Shown: positions 17,232 to 26,630, counted from the first letter of the stretch. The stretch: DNA of 64,000 nucleotides from Algoriphagus lutimaris (GCF_017051705.1 NZ_JAFIDJ010000001.1:1269786-1333785), one strand, 5' to 3'. Notes: a model not told the origin generated them from the letters alone. Made by a program: numbers and translations.

Positions 17232-18101
17232 TTAATATTTCAAAATCCATAAAGCTTCTGTGTATTGATCTTTGATCGCGTTTAGTTCCTCACTGGCTTT
17301 CCTAAAGCTAGTAAAGGACCCTATAGCCAAACGATAGTTTTTCACATCTTCGTATGGCAAGATCAGATAAACTGAACTCGCGCGATCCATGTATTGAGTA
17401 GACTCTGAAAGTGCCATTCTTTCATTGGGCAAACTTCCCACCACAATAAAATATTGTGGCGTCTCTCCTCTACTCTCTACTCTGATCAAACTCTCAGCTA
17501 CAGTACGATCAATAGTTGTACCAGTTTGCGGAGTTTCCACAGGTTCTTCAAAAGAAGAATTGGATTTTGGAATAGAATCTTGATTTTCAGCGGCTTGAAT
17601 TTCTTCAGTTGGTGTATTTTCTGGAATTACCTGAGATTCCATAGGTACTTCAGGTGGGGATGGTTGTTGGGCTACTTGATTTCCGGAGGAATTAGAACCA
17701 TTTCCTTGACTCATTAATTGCAAAACAATCACTGCAACTACCAGAACTGCTAGTATTACTACTGCTGCTACCCAAGAATTTTTCTTCTTCTCAGGTTCAG
17801 CAATGATTCGCTTTTCTTGATGAATTTCCTCTGACTTCTGCGCTACCTGTTCCTCTTTTGGATATTCGGTTTTAACTTCCTGTGCTGTAGCAGGCACTAC
17901 TTCTTCTTTTGCAGGTTCAGTTTCCTGAATGGACTTTTCTTGAGACTTGTTGTCGGTAGCAAGCGTCACCACTTGTTGCTCTTCCTTTTCAGGAACATTT
18001 TTTTCCTCACCCAAAGGAGTTAAGGGAGTCACTTCCACATAAGGAAGTCCAAAATCTTTTGGGTCAGTCCATTGTCTATTTTCAGGAGAATTTTCCGGCA
18101 T
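17232..18101 (-). CDS. membrane-anchored SPOR-domain protein
   Basis: From ATG 18101 the protein has 289 residues: an acidic, Glu/Lys-rich cytoplasmic part, one membrane helix (WVAAVVILAVLVVAVIVLQL), a Pro/Glu/Ser-rich periplasmic linker, and a C-terminal SPOR-like domain (TPQYFIVVGSLPNERMA ... YRLAIGSFTSFRKASEEL). SPOR domains bind denuded glycan strands of peptidoglycan, often at division sites. Its position just before the ExbB/ExbD/TonB genes suggests a cell-wall link for that machine. The frame extends upstream to 18149, but MPENSPENRQW is the more natural beginning. Confidence 0.82.
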   Translation of the reverse strand: MPENSPENRQWTDPKDFGLPYVEVTPLTPLGEEKNVPEKEEQQVVTLATDNKSQEKSIQETEPAKEEVVPATAQEVKTEYPKEEQVAQKSEEIHQEKRIIAEPEKKKNSWVAAVVILAVLVVAVIVLQLMSQGNGSNSSGNQVAQQPSPPEVPMESQVIPENTPTEEIQAAENQDSIPKSNSSFEEPVETPQTGTTIDRTVAESLIRVESRGETPQYFIVVGSLPNERMALSESTQYMDRASSVYLILPYEDVKNYRLAIGSFTSFRKASEELNAIKDQYTEALWILKY

Positions 18102-18167
18102 AATCAAATTGAGTGCTACGAAACTAAAAGAAATGAGGCTAAACCCCAACCCGAGAATGAAACATTC

Positions 18168-19877
18168 CTAGAATTTCATAGAAACTCCACCAATTAATTG
18201 AATCCCTCTTACAGGATAATTTAACCAGCGGGTATTTTTCCCATTCAATATATTATTTCCTTCCGCAAAAACAGCAAATCTATTCGTGATTTGGTAATCG
18301 GCTTTCAACTGTAAGTCGGCAATGGTTTTTAACTTCACGACCTCATAAGGTCCATATTCACCCATGATGTCACTTAAGTCATTCCCTCTGGCTTTCAAAC
18401 CACCCATGAAATTCAAATTTGCCTGTACCAAAAGTCCCTCTATGGGAGTCACTTGGTTATTAACTCGCAATTCCCACGTTGGTAGATGCCATGCTTCTGC
18501 TTGCGTACTCAAATCATATTGATACAAGTCTAACCTAGATCCTAAAGAGTAGACATCTGAAAATTTAAATCCAAGCTCTCCATTAATATTGAATACAGTA
18601 CTCTTATCGTCATAAACTAAACTGAATCTGGAAGAGTCAGTAGTTACCAAATTATTGGTATAGTTATTCACGAAAAAGCTCAGGTTATTGTATCGACTGA
18701 CATTGATTGCTGCGCGATAATGAAATGCCTCCTGAAATTGACCTTCTATCCCTCCTTCAACTTTGTAATTTTGGATCGTATTCAACAATTGCTCACTTGG
18801 GCCTAAATAAGGATTTTCATTTACAAAACTGAAATAGGTGTTTCTTTTTACATCTCCTGAGAATTCTCCGAAGAATCCAAATTCTTCAGCAAACTGATAG
18901 GAAGCTTTCAGATTCGGAAAAATTCTGAAATCACTGGATTTATCCTCTATTGAATCATTTTCTGATATGATATTTAAACCAGCAGAGATCCTAAATTCTC
19001 CTGTAGTATATTGGACCTCAGGGCGAATCCCCAAATACGTTCTCGTCTTAGCATAATCTAAATCTTCGGGATTGGTCGTATAATAAGATATTCCTACTTG
19101 ACCTTTCCAGTCCTCACTTGGTCTAAACTCCCCTAAACCTGACACCCCTATTTCACTTTCACGAGCCATGTAACTGTCATTAAAGTTTCTATAGCTTGCC
19201 TGTACTTCATAAGAAAATGGCCCTACTTTTTCAATGTCTCTGATTCCAGCTTTTACTGAAAAGGAGGTAAATACATTATCAGGAATTTCAAATTCTGGAT
19301 TTTCAAAATTCACAGGATCTACCCCGTAAAATGAATAGCGATCCTGATTCCAATCTATCCCACCAAACAATTCAAACACATCTGCGAAATAACTGATATC
19401 CCCTCCAAAATTGGTATGCGCTTCACTAGACTCTTCCCCTTGAACAGGTCCCTTTCCAAAACTTTGATGCCCTAAGTTCAAAGAGAAGTTAAGAACATCA
19501 ACTTCAGTCCCCATGTACCTTGCCTCCAACAAAGGGGATGCGAAATTGCCATAACCTACTCTTAAAAAACCAGGGTATAAATCAAGTTGGGGAGCTCTAA
19601 AAGGTTTCTGGATAGGAGTAGTTTCTAAAACCAAAGGCTCCAAAGTCAACGGATACCTATTTACTCTATAGTTAAAGTCTGCCAAGCCTTTTGGCTGAGG
19701 TAAAACAGGCAATTTTTCATAAACTCTCGGCTGAACAGGAACAGTCAGTACGCGGTCCTTACGAATGATAAATTCCTGATCAGTTACTTCTCCTCTTGAT
19801 TGAGTCTGAGCAAAAGTCAAACTTGTTGTTAAACCAAATGCTCCTCCAAATAGAATTAATTTTACTAGCCTTTTCAT
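18168..19877 (-). CDS. outer-membrane beta-barrel protein, TonB-receptor-like
   Basis: A 569-residue exported protein with a signal peptide (residues 1-23, ending TFAQ). After an extended proline-rich region the chain is a run of alternating amphipathic strands with aromatic girdles (for example FEFSGDVKRNTYFSF, LLVQANLNFMGGL) ending in a barrel-like QLIGGVSMKF with terminal Phe. It looks like the barrel half of a TonB-dependent receptor, but no plug domain or TonB box is visible. Its place in the operon between the TPR protein and the SPOR protein suggests an outer-membrane partner for the motor. Confidence 0.78.
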   Translation of the reverse strand: MKRLVKLILFGGAFGLTTSLTFAQTQSRGEVTDQEFIIRKDRVLTVPVQPRVYEKLPVLPQPKGLADFNYRVNRYPLTLEPLVLETTPIQKPFRAPQLDLYPGFLRVGYGNFASPLLEARYMGTEVDVLNFSLNLGHQSFGKGPVQGEESSEAHTNFGGDISYFADVFELFGGIDWNQDRYSFYGVDPVNFENPEFEIPDNVFTSFSVKAGIRDIEKVGPFSYEVQASYRNFNDSYMARESEIGVSGLGEFRPSEDWKGQVGISYYTTNPEDLDYAKTRTYLGIRPEVQYTTGEFRISAGLNIISENDSIEDKSSDFRIFPNLKASYQFAEEFGFFGEFSGDVKRNTYFSFVNENPYLGPSEQLLNTIQNYKVEGGIEGQFQEAFHYRAAINVSRYNNLSFFVNNYTNNLVTTDSSRFSLVYDDKSTVFNINGELGFKFSDVYSLGSRLDLYQYDLSTQAEAWHLPTWELRVNNQVTPIEGLLVQANLNFMGGLKARGNDLSDIMGEYGPYEVVKLKTIADLQLKADYQITNRFAVFAEGNNILNGKNTRWLNYPVRGIQLIGGVSMKF

Positions 19878-19880
19878 GGT

Positions 19881-22868
19881 TTAGTTTAAAGTTTGAAGTT
19901 TAGTTTGAGCCATAGATTTTATTTCTTCATTCGTAGATTTCTCCACAATAGATTCCAAAGTTGCCTTGGCTTGGAAATCCTCTCCAAGTGTCACATAGTT
20001 GTCGGCCAAGAGTAAAAACATCCTTCCATACCAATATCCGAAGTCTACAAATGGTCCGGAGAAATCAAATATGGTCTCATTGGATTGGGCTACATCTCCC
20101 TTTTCCTGAAATGAATAGGCTAGCCAATACAGACCTTCTGCCCCTTGCTCTGTTTTATATTCATTGACCAAAGTCATCAAGGTAGTTTCGGCATCTACTT
20201 TTTTATCCATCTCACGTTCCGCTTTTGCTTTTGTCAGCAAAGCTTTAGGAGTAGATTCTGGAATTATACCATCTAAGGTCAGTAAACGATCCGCGTTGGC
20301 AATGGCCTGATTGTATTTCTTGGTTTCAAAATTCGCTACCATCAATCCTTGCACCGCTTCGGCCTCTTCAATTTTGTTTCTGGCATTCTCTGCAGCAGTT
20401 TGGAGGTAAGGAATTGCTTGTTCGAAGTTCCCGTTTTCTAATTCAATTCCACCAATTCGTTGAATTGCTCTCACTCTTTGAGGTGATGCCGGTTCATTTT
20501 CCAAGGACTTAAATTGTGCCAATGCCTGATCCTTATTTCCCAACTGGAAGTAGGAATCACCCAAGAAATACAAGGCATCTGCCTTTTGAGCGGATTGAGG
20601 ATAATTTCTTAAGTAACTTTCAAAAGCTCTGGAAGCCTGAGTATAATTCTTATCAAAATACATACTCTTGGCAGCCTCAAATTCTAGAGATTGAACACTT
20701 GTATTGGATGGATTGGAGCCTTTGTATCGTGCCAAATAATCCGAAAACTCACCCGATCGTCCTTGTAAAGCCAACGTCTCTTGCAAGCCTTTCAAGGCTG
20801 TTTCCGCATTTTGCGCATTGGGATGTCTATCCAAAATGGTTTTATAATCCTGGATGGTCTGATCATAATTCTGCATGGAAAAATTAGCAACTGCTCTGCC
20901 CTCCAGTGCATATGGAACAAATGGTGAATTCGGTTTTCCATTAATCAAATCAGAATAGGCCCGGGAAGCTTCAGAGTAATTAGTCTCCTCCATGTTAATC
21001 TGTCCCTTCTGATATAATGCATCTTCGTAATACAAACTGCTCGGATACCTAGAAATCAAAGCATCCAACTGGTATAAAGCTTCTTGATTTCTTGTTTGGA
21101 AATTCTGTACTACCGCTAATCGATAATAAGCGTAATCTATACCTGAATTCCCTTCGTTAATTGCCTGTTGGAATACCGCAGCAGATTCTGAAAATCTCTT
21201 TTGCACGTAATAGCAATCTCCTAATCGGAGCATAGCATCGTCGTAATTTTCTTTATTATCACGGCCTCTCAACCGATCGGTGTAGGTTTTGAAATGGACT
21301 TCAGCCTGAGGGTATTTCTGTGAATTGAAATAAGCATATCCTAATCCATACAGACTTTTGGTCAAATAAGAACTAGAGGTACTACGACCCAAAGAAATCG
21401 CCTGTTCATAGGAATTAATTGCCAGAGGAAGCTCCCCCCCTGCAGAATAAGCTTCTCCTTTCCAAAAATGAGATTCCAAGACAATAGTACGGTCAACAGG
21501 GTAAGCCAAAGACTTATCCAAATAGGCAATTGCTCCATCCCATCTTTGATCCCTGAAGTATACCATGGCCTGATAAAAGGCTACTTTTTGATATGCTGAT
21601 TGAATTCTTGGAGACTTATTGGTAATTCGGTCCATTTGTTCAATCGCCCTTAAATAATCATTGGTGTTGACTAATGCCTCCGAAAGCAAGGTCTCCATTT
21701 CAGCTTTATGAGTTCCATTTGGATACTTATCCAAATACTCATCTAAGGCCGCAATAGCAGCTTGAAAACTCCCTTTTTGAAGATTTACTTTTGCATAATT
21801 AACCAATGCATCTTCCTGAATTTGTTTGTTAAAATCAGCCTTGGAAGCCGCAGCGAAACTTGTGGAAGCAAACTGATAATTTTCCTGTTTCAAATAGGCA
21901 TGTCCCAGGTAGTAACTACTTGCTTGTCCTAATTCATCATTTGCTGAAGCTGAATTTTTCAGATATTCGGCAGCCCGTGGGTAGTTTTGAATTTCAAATA
22001 AGGAAATTCCAGCTTTATAGATCTCCTCTCTGGACAATGTCCCTTTTCGGGAATTGATATACGATTCATAGTGACTGGAGGCATTTAAATAATCCTGTTT
22101 GGCATAGTAAGCTTCCGCCAAGTACAAATGAATGATTTCAGGTTTTTCTAGTTGCTGTCCTCTACCAAACATAGGCTCTGCATAACTGATCAATTGATCA
22201 TAGCTACCTGTATTATAATAAAGTGCAGCCAATAAATAGGGGACTTTCCCTGAGTAAAATACATCTTGAGATGCCGTATGGAGATCCGAAATTGCTTTTT
22301 CATGATCCCCACTTTCCATTGCCATGTACCCGCTATAATAGTAAGCATCTGGACTGACTGAGGTATTCAAGACTTTTGCTTGGTCAAAAAATGGAGCTGC
22401 TTGTCCATAATTTTTCATTTGAAAATGCCCAAATCCTTGTTTGAAATACAGGTCAGCTCGATTTTCATCTCCAAGGCTGTTTGGGTTTACCAATGCATAA
22501 CTTTCGTTAGCTTCGGTATAATTTCTTTTATAGAAGAAATGATCCCCTAGATACAAACCGGCAGAAGTAACTGAAGGGTGATTCCCATGATCATAGATGT
22601 AAGATTTCATTAATCCTGGACCATCTGGACTTCCAACCTGTAAAGCGGACATCGCTCTATTCAATTCCGCAGATTTTTTTTGCTCATTGGACAAATCTTC
22701 ATTTAAAAGACGAGTGTTATCGTATAATGAAGCAGAAAAAAATTGCTTTTCAAATAGCTCAATCTGATGATCTAAGGAATATTGTGGACTAGTTTGATAG
22801 AGCGTGGATTGCGAATAAACATCCAAACTCAACCCCAATCCAGCAAATAGCATCAGGTAATATTTCAT
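19881..22868 (-). CDS. large exported tetratricopeptide-repeat protein
   Basis: A signal peptide (about residues 1-19) is followed by nearly continuous TPR-type helical hairpins over 995 residues, with units such as NYGQAAPFFDQAKVLN, RFSESAAVFQQAINEG and NYTQASRAFESYLRNYPQ. It probably forms a superhelical periplasmic scaffold that binds partners rather than catalysing a reaction. It opens the envelope cluster and is 3 bases from the barrel gene. In Tol-Pal systems a periplasmic TPR protein (CpoB/YbgF) plays a related part, though much smaller. The upstream gap to holA is 125 bases. Confidence 0.85.
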   Translation of the reverse strand: MKYYLMLFAGLGLSLDVYSQSTLYQTSPQYSLDHQIELFEKQFFSASLYDNTRLLNEDLSNEQKKSAELNRAMSALQVGSPDGPGLMKSYIYDHGNHPSVTSAGLYLGDHFFYKRNYTEANESYALVNPNSLGDENRADLYFKQGFGHFQMKNYGQAAPFFDQAKVLNTSVSPDAYYYSGYMAMESGDHEKAISDLHTASQDVFYSGKVPYLLAALYYNTGSYDQLISYAEPMFGRGQQLEKPEIIHLYLAEAYYAKQDYLNASSHYESYINSRKGTLSREEIYKAGISLFEIQNYPRAAEYLKNSASANDELGQASSYYLGHAYLKQENYQFASTSFAAASKADFNKQIQEDALVNYAKVNLQKGSFQAAIAALDEYLDKYPNGTHKAEMETLLSEALVNTNDYLRAIEQMDRITNKSPRIQSAYQKVAFYQAMVYFRDQRWDGAIAYLDKSLAYPVDRTIVLESHFWKGEAYSAGGELPLAINSYEQAISLGRSTSSSYLTKSLYGLGYAYFNSQKYPQAEVHFKTYTDRLRGRDNKENYDDAMLRLGDCYYVQKRFSESAAVFQQAINEGNSGIDYAYYRLAVVQNFQTRNQEALYQLDALISRYPSSLYYEDALYQKGQINMEETNYSEASRAYSDLINGKPNSPFVPYALEGRAVANFSMQNYDQTIQDYKTILDRHPNAQNAETALKGLQETLALQGRSGEFSDYLARYKGSNPSNTSVQSLEFEAAKSMYFDKNYTQASRAFESYLRNYPQSAQKADALYFLGDSYFQLGNKDQALAQFKSLENEPASPQRVRAIQRIGGIELENGNFEQAIPYLQTAAENARNKIEEAEAVQGLMVANFETKKYNQAIANADRLLTLDGIIPESTPKALLTKAKAEREMDKKVDAETTLMTLVNEYKTEQGAEGLYWLAYSFQEKGDVAQSNETIFDFSGPFVDFGYWYGRMFLLLADNYVTLGEDFQAKATLESIVEKSTNEEIKSMAQTKLQTLN

Positions 22869-22993
22869 AGACAGTAGTTGGTTTTAGCACCCAAAAAAAT
22901 CAACTCTGAGTCTAACTATCTCCTAATCAATGGAAATAGAAAAGCCACTCAAACAGCAAATTCTTTTGGTTTATTTAAAATTAGCTTCGGTAA

Positions 22994-24016
22994 TCAGTGC
23001 AAAATCTTGTACACGAGTTCGCGGAGGATTTCACCATGCGTCATACTACCAGAGTCAACCCCTTTAGAACGCAGATCTGCCTCTTTGATGTATGTAAACA
23101 CATCAATTACCTTGCCCAATTTGTAGTTACGGGCGGATTGCAGGTACTCTTTGGCCACAAATCGAGGAACACCGATCAAGGATGCTATCTGGTCATCTGT
23201 AGCTCCTTTTGCCTGATGAATTAATGCCAACTTTGAAAAATAATTATACATCAGCGCAAAAAGTGGAATAAGCGGGTGGGATTTAGGGTTTTGGATAAAA
23301 TAGTGGATGATCCTATTGGACTTCTCTGCATCTCTAATCCCAATAGCTTTGAGTAGTTCAAAGTTATTGTAATCTTTATTGATCCCTATATATTTTGAAA
23401 TATCAGGAATTGTAAATTTTGTAGATTCCTGGAAATTGATGAGCATCTTCCCTACCTCATTTGTCATTACCTCCAAGTTGTTGCCAATGGCATCAGCTAA
23501 AAATTGGGCAGCTCTTGGTTCAATATCATGTCCAATATCCTTAAAATACTGAATAACCCAATCTGTCAATTTATAATCCGGAACTTTATCAGAAGTCACA
23601 TAGACTGCATTTTTTTGCAATTCCTTGGACAGCTGTGTCCTTTTATCCAGCTTTTTATATTTATGTGCAAAAACTAAAATCGTACTAGGAAGCGGGTTTT
23701 GGGAGTAACTAATCAAAAGTTTCTGGGACTCTTCTTTTCCTAAATCCGGTAAACTTTGAGCCTCCTTTACAATCACTACCTGGCGCTCCGCCATCATTGG
23801 GAACTTCCTAGCATTATTTAATATTAGCCCTGCATTACTGTCTTTTCCATACAAAACCACTTGATTGAACCCCCGCTCATGTTCAGCGATGGCATTCTTT
23901 TCAATATATTCAGTGATTTGATCAATATAAAAGGGTTCGTCTCCATCTAGAAAGTAAATGGGGGCAAACTTTTTCGCTTTTAGATCTTTAAGTACAGCTT
24001 GGGGTGATTGGGCCAT
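22994..24016 (-). CDS. holA: DNA polymerase III delta subunit
   Basis: The clamp-loader delta subunit opens the beta sliding clamp during replication. The 340-residue chain begins with the family pattern APIYFLDGDEPFYIDQI and keeps the AAA+-like domains without Walker motifs, including LLISYSQNPLPSTILVFAHK and a C-terminal helical region (LALIHQAKGATDDQIASLIGVPRFVAKEYL). It has its own likely promoter in the divergent intergenic region with the TPR gene on the other strand. Whether it is transcribed into the downstream envelope cluster is uncertain, given the 125-base gap. Confidence 0.93.
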   Translation of the reverse strand: MAQSPQAVLKDLKAKKFAPIYFLDGDEPFYIDQITEYIEKNAIAEHERGFNQVVLYGKDSNAGLILNNARKFPMMAERQVVIVKEAQSLPDLGKEESQKLLISYSQNPLPSTILVFAHKYKKLDKRTQLSKELQKNAVYVTSDKVPDYKLTDWVIQYFKDIGHDIEPRAAQFLADAIGNNLEVMTNEVGKMLINFQESTKFTIPDISKYIGINKDYNNFELLKAIGIRDAEKSNRIIHYFIQNPKSHPLIPLFALMYNYFSKLALIHQAKGATDDQIASLIGVPRFVAKEYLQSARNYKLGKVIDVFTYIKEADLRSKGVDSGSMTHGEILRELVYKILH

Positions 24017-24038
24017 GAATTATGCTAACTCTAAAGCT

Positions 24039-24071
24039 TAAAGATAATAGACCGATTGGTTTGGGTGCAAA
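24039..24071 (-). promoter_or_regulatory. candidate promoter of holA
   Basis: On the minus strand TTTG (24071-24068) is followed after 21 bases by TATCTTTA (24046-24039), a 7-of-8 match to the Bacteroidota TAnnTTTG box. The start codon of holA is 22 bases downstream. Confidence 0.5.
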
Positions 24072-24087
24072 AACATCAGAAAGATTA

Positions 24088-24116
24088 TTTGGTAAACTAT
24101 TCCTGCCTTAACTTTG
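24088..24116 (+). promoter_or_regulatory. promoter of the TPR gene at 24140
   Basis: TTTG at 24088-24091, 17 bases, then TAACTTTG at 24109-24116 is a full match to the Bacteroidota primary-sigma consensus (-33 TTTG, -7 TAnnTTTG). The ATG at 24140 lies about 23 bases downstream, which also settles that start over the longer frame beginning at 24056. Confidence 0.8.
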
Positions 24117-24139
24117 TATTACTGAATAAAATTAAAAGA

Positions 24140-24838
24140 ATGACTTTCGAGAAAGGAATAGAATTATACAAGGCTGGAAAATTTGAAGAGGCACTGACCC
24201 TATTTAATAGCTTGATTTCCAATTCAGAGACTAATCCAGAATTTCACCTTTTCAGGGGAAGGATATTATCTAGATTAGGAAAAACCCAAGAAGCTATTGC
24301 CGATTTTGATATCATCATTGAGCTTGACCCCTACAATACAAATTATATCTCAGACAGAGCAGTGGTTCTTCATTTATTAAAAAGAGATGAAGAAGCCTTG
24401 GTAGAATTTGACCGAGCTGCAAATCTTGACCCTAAAAACCCTTACAGATATAGCAGTAGGGCTTATTTTAAAGATAGAATTGGGGATCTAAAAGGTGCGA
24501 TTGAAGATTATGAAAAAGCAATTGAGCTAGACCCAGAAGATGCAGTTTCTTTCAATAATAAGGGACTTGTAGAAGAAAAACTTGGTTATAAAGAACGTTC
24601 TCAAAAAAGCTTTAAAAAAGCAGATGACTTGGTAGGTAGACCTCAACCTGAATCAAAACCAGAAACGCCTCCAACACCTCCTGCCGAAAAAACGGAAAAA
24701 TCTCCTGATGAAACCAAGAAAATCCCTAATAAGATAACAGTGTCTTATTACTTCCGGACCTTGGGATCACTTTTTACAGATCCGAAGACTAGGTCAGAAT
24801 TTAAAGATTTTATCCAAGGAATTTTTAAAAAGAAATAG
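24140..24838 (+). CDS. tetratricopeptide-repeat protein
   Basis: Without a signal peptide, this 232-residue protein carries about four TPR units (YKAGKFEEALTLFNSLI, KTQEAIADFDIIIELDP, DEEALVEFDRAANLDP, LKGAIEDYEKAIELDP). A Pro/Glu/Lys-rich linker follows (PESKPETPPTPPAEK), then a short conserved-looking tail (YYFRTLGSLFTDPKTRSEF). It is probably a cytoplasmic protein-binding adaptor. The start at 24140 is chosen because the promoter lies just upstream; the frame from 24056 would begin before the promoter. It abuts the convergent universal stress gene with no intervening base. Confidence 0.85.
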   Translation: MTFEKGIELYKAGKFEEALTLFNSLISNSETNPEFHLFRGRILSRLGKTQEAIADFDIIIELDPYNTNYISDRAVVLHLLKRDEEALVEFDRAANLDPKNPYRYSSRAYFKDRIGDLKGAIEDYEKAIELDPEDAVSFNNKGLVEEKLGYKERSQKSFKKADDLVGRPQPESKPETPPTPPAEKTEKSPDETKKIPNKITVSYYFRTLGSLFTDPKTRSEFKDFIQGIFKKK

Positions 24839-25681
24839 TTAAAGAGACTTGATTACCCATAATGGCTTATTGATAAAATAAGCCATTTTTTTTGAAAGAT
24901 TTTTTGCGAAGATCTGGTCAAAAAAAGATTTCTTTTTACTCAAGGTTACCAATACATCTCCTTTAGAAGTTTGAAGGTAATTTTCTAAGCCCAAGGCTAA
25001 ATCATCCCGATAGGATTTCAGTACAAAACTGACTTTATCATATTTTACAAATGGAGTAATTTCATTAACCATTTCTTTATGAAGGGACTTATCAATGGCT
25101 TTATGGGTACTACTTACATGAACAATATCAATCTCAGAATCAAAAAACCGAGCCATTTCTATGACCTTTTGAATGGCAATTTTATCCTCTTCTAAATAAT
25201 CAGATGCATATACCATTTTGCGGGGCTTTTTGAAAAATACTTTTCTTGGAACCACAAATACATCCGTGCTGGATTCTTCTACAATTTTACTGGTTTTCGA
25301 CCCAATAATATGTTCTCTCAAATCATTGGTGCCTTCAGTACCCATCACAATCATATCTGCTTTGATGTGTTCTGTCTCTGCCAAAGTCGTAGGAACAATC
25401 TTTCCATTTTTATAGGAGATCGAGCAGCTTTTTAATCCCTTTGGTAAACTCTCCTTTAAAACAGCTTGCTGAAGATTGATCATTTTTTCCTTTATAAACT
25501 CTTCTTGATGGTAACCTTTCGAATCCAAAGGTGAAAGCTTTTCATAGTCCTTTTTATTTAAAACATGGAAAAGCAGCAAGTCGGCTTGGTAAAACTCCCC
25601 CAATTTTGCGGCATATTCAATTGCATTTAAAGAACATTCAGAAAAATCTGTAGGGCAAATAATTGTAAAAGTATTGGACAT
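24839..25681 (-). CDS. tandem universal stress protein
   Basis: Two Usp domains are fused in 280 residues. The first (about 1-148) has the opening FTIICPTDFSECSLNAIEYA and the nucleotide motif G-2x-G-9x-G-S as GTEGTNDLREHIIGSK, so it can probably bind ATP. The second (about 155-280; YASDYLEEDKIAIQ) lacks a clear glycine motif and may not bind nucleotide. Such tandem proteins are cytoplasmic and are induced by stress or growth arrest. Its 3' end codes the residues KMAYFINKPLW while also carrying the terminator of the opposing gene. It is followed upstream by a GhrA-type reductase. Confidence 0.9.
   Translation of the reverse strand: MSNTFTIICPTDFSECSLNAIEYAAKLGEFYQADLLLFHVLNKKDYEKLSPLDSKGYHQEEFIKEKMINLQQAVLKESLPKGLKSCSISYKNGKIVPTTLAETEHIKADMIVMGTEGTNDLREHIIGSKTSKIVEESSTDVFVVPRKVFFKKPRKMVYASDYLEEDKIAIQKVIEMARFFDSEIDIVHVSSTHKAIDKSLHKEMVNEITPFVKYDKVSFVLKSYRDDLALGLENYLQTSKGDVLVTLSKKKSFFDQIFAKNLSKKMAYFINKPLWVIKSL
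24861..24894 (+). terminator. terminator lying inside the opposing stress-protein gene
   Basis: AATGGCTTAT (24861-24870) pairs perfectly with ATAAGCCATT (24878-24887) around a 7-base loop, followed by a run of eight T. It is 22 bases past the stop of the plus-strand TPR gene yet wholly inside the last codons of the minus-strand uspA-like gene. Confidence 0.85.
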
Positions 25682-25692
25682 AGTTAAAAATT

Positions 25693-26613
25693 TTAATAGC
25701 CTCTTTTTCGAATAACAAGATTATTCAATGGCTTGTTGGTTTGTATTCTACGTATGTTATCTACTACCTGTGGAGCAGCAGCACTAGGATTGGTTACGCT
25801 AGCAATATGCGGCGTGAATAGAATTCTTGTATCCTCCCAAAAAGGGTGCTCTTTGGGCAGAGGCTCCGTTCTAAATACATCCAAAAGAGCTCCAGAGAGG
25901 TACCCCTTATCCAAGGCAATGATCAAGTCCTCCTCTACCAAATGCTTACCTCTTGCAACATTAATCAGAAAGGTTCCTTTTCTACAATGTTTAAATAGTT
26001 CAATATTTAAAATCCCCTCTGTATCTGAGGTCAGAGGTAAAAGACAAACAATTACATTTACTGTTTCCAAAAACTCATTCAATTGGCCCTTGGAATAATA
26101 GGGATAAGGAAAATTTTCTTTTTCTGAAAACCCAAAACCTACCACTTCAAACCCCATAAATGCAAGTTTTTCCAATACATCACCTCCCAGAGCCCCCACT
26201 CCCATCACACCAACTTTAACGTCTATTTCAGGATTGCTCATATCCCAAACTTTCCGCTTTTTATCTTGTTGATACCTTGTAAATTGCCGATGAAAATTCA
26301 ATACCCCCATGATGACATAATTGGTCATGGAAAATGTTAATTTTTCGTCCACAATTCTTACGACTGGAATATTTTCTGGCACAGATTTATCTCTCAAAAT
26401 ATGATCAACTCCTGCTCCCATGGAACTGATCAATTTTAAATTTGGAAAAGATGAAAGAATACCTGCTGGGTGATTCCACAACATGACCACTTCCACCGAA
26501 TCCGGTTTATTAATTTCAGGGTAGACTTGAACTTCTAATTCAGGGTCTTGATCCTTTAAAACCTTGATCCAAGGATCAGCGTTCTTCCCTGGACAAATAA
26601 TAGCTAAACTCAT
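25693..26613 (-). CDS. D-2-hydroxyacid dehydrogenase, glyoxylate/hydroxypyruvate reductase A type
   Basis: A 306-residue NAD(P)-dependent reductase of the GhrA subfamily. The Rossmann loop is VGVMGVGALGGDVLEKL. The catalytic Arg lies in NVARGKHLVEEDL and the catalytic His in ILFTPHIASVTNP, with the acidic partner in the ALLDVFRTEPLP block. GhrA enzymes reduce glyoxylate and hydroxypyruvate, but other 2-oxoacids are possible. It is 11 bases upstream of the stress protein and probably cotranscribed with it. The 172 bases upstream hold the palindrome AACCTAGATAGGTT (26631-26644). Confidence 0.88.
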   Translation of the reverse strand: MSLAIICPGKNADPWIKVLKDQDPELEVQVYPEINKPDSVEVVMLWNHPAGILSSFPNLKLISSMGAGVDHILRDKSVPENIPVVRIVDEKLTFSMTNYVIMGVLNFHRQFTRYQQDKKRKVWDMSNPEIDVKVGVMGVGALGGDVLEKLAFMGFEVVGFGFSEKENFPYPYYSKGQLNEFLETVNVIVCLLPLTSDTEGILNIELFKHCRKGTFLINVARGKHLVEEDLIIALDKGYLSGALLDVFRTEPLPKEHPFWEDTRILFTPHIASVTNPSAAAPQVVDNIRRIQTNKPLNNLVIRKRGY

Positions 26614-26630
26614 AATAATTGAAAAATATA

